Assembly (NCBI GenBank): GCA_044228625.1
Contig: JBGAUM010000096.1
Span: forward strand, 1-14,790
Direction of reading: 5' to 3'
Length of the DNA stretch: 14,790 nucleotides
From: UKL13-2 sp044228625
Lineage (GTDB): Bacteria > Pseudomonadota > Gammaproteobacteria > Burkholderiales > Usitatibacteraceae
This document shows positions 14,438 through 14,790 of this stretch, in pieces. The position numbers and the translations under genes are program-made. The number at the start of each line of letters is the position of its first letter. Position 1 is the first letter of the stretch. The notes beneath the pieces were generated by a model. It saw only the letters and a list, made by a program, of their open reading frames with translations, searched no databases and was not told where the DNA came from.

Positions 14438-14790
14438 ATGGGCCGGATGTTCAGCAGGGCGTTTCCGTTGGGCAATCTCATGTGGGTCGGAATTGACGCA
14501 GTCGGTTTGTTCCTTGCGATTCTCTTCGGCTACATGCTGCTGTATCCCGGCGGCGCCAATGCGCTATGGAGTTCTATTCCAGGCGCGCTTGCAATTGTCG
14601 TGGCGATGGTGCTGCTGACGGGCAGCATGGGTCTCTACCAAGATGACGTCAAGCGTCGTTTCTGGCCTGCGGTTTTGCGCGCAAGCATTGCGTTTGCCGT
14701 GGTGCTCCCAGGCTTGCATTGGGTGTTTTTCCGTTTGCCGGACGGATCGGTTTGTGCACCATGTCTGACGGGTACCATCGCGTTTGCATT
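14438..14790 (+). CDS. putative exopolysaccharide sugar transferase, membrane N-terminus (runs off right edge)
   Basis: Only the first 117 residues are visible. They start MGRMFSRAFPLGNLMWVGID and contain hydrophobic segments at about 14-36, 47-66 and 80-98, with a fourth beginning near 108. Between segments 2 and 3 is GSMGLYQDDVKRRFWPAVLR. Several N-terminal membrane helices with a cytoplasmic GLY...RR loop resemble the anchor of polyprenyl-glycosylphosphotransferases, especially the XrtA/PEP-CTERM-associated EpsB-like group (TIGR03013). These prime exopolysaccharide synthesis by loading a sugar phosphate onto undecaprenyl phosphate. The catalytic domain lies outside the window, so the family call is an inference from the anchor alone. 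Some other polytopic membrane protein is possible. GGAG at 14427-14430 is a good ribosome-binding site for the ATG at 14438. Confidence 0.55.
   Translation, partial: MGRMFSRAFPLGNLMWVGIDAVGLFLAILFGYMLLYPGGANALWSSIPGALAIVVAMVLLTGSMGLYQDDVKRRFWPAVLRASIAFAVVLPGLHWVFFRLPDGSVCAPCLTGTIAFA

Noticed and set aside
1..14790. CRISPR arrays, insertion sequences, integrase or attachment-site duplication at the tRNA
   Set aside because: No spaced direct repeats, no transposase or integrase frames, and no second copy of the tRNA 3' end seen by eye.

Overview
This window looks like a chromosomal segment of a betaproteobacterium. The gene order nadB | rpoE-rseA-rseB-mucD-glutaredoxin and a monofunctional RelA both point that way. 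Below class level I cannot place it with confidence. The putative exopolysaccharide transferase at the right edge resembles the XrtA/PEP-CTERM-associated family common in Nitrosomonadales and Rhodocyclales-like lineages.

Left part (1-4979): the 5' end of nadB (L-aspartate oxidase, minus strand) is divergent from an envelope-stress operon. That operon holds sigma-E (rpoE), its inner-membrane anti-sigma factor (rseA), the periplasmic regulator RseB, a two-PDZ Do-type protease (mucD) and a short glutaredoxin-like protein. A sigma-E-like promoter lies upstream of rpoE, consistent with autoregulation. A strong intrinsic terminator lies between rseB and mucD, only 15 nt before the mucD start.

Middle part (5076-11687, minus strand): this is the accessory-looking region. 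Four genes read in the order circularly permuted ATP-grasp enzyme, alpha-E domain protein, Anbu (the HslV/proteasome-like bacterial protease) and a transglutaminase-DUF2126 protein. This is a known but functionally unresolved neighbourhood that has been proposed to make, attach or remove a peptide tag. The ATP-grasp gene is intact. The other three carry four small indels between them: two in DUF2126, one in Anbu and one in alpha-E. Each sits in a short homopolymer or GC repeat, and each is repaired to a normal-length protein by changing one or two bases. The nearby housekeeping genes show no such breaks, so this is either a freshly decaying operon or clustered sequence error.

Right part (11763-14790): relA (ppGpp synthetase) is divergent from the ATP-grasp gene across a 75-bp spacer containing a perfect inverted repeat. 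It is followed by a tRNA-Val(GAC) gene with its own promoter and GC-rich discriminator. A gene-free stretch of about 375 bp follows, with an AT-rich island holding a perfect 14-bp palindrome and a perfect CRP-type operator (TGTGA-N6-TCACA). Then comes the membrane-anchored N-terminus of a putative polyprenyl-glycosylphosphotransferase, cut by the window end.

No CRISPR array, insertion sequence, integrase or rRNA gene was seen.
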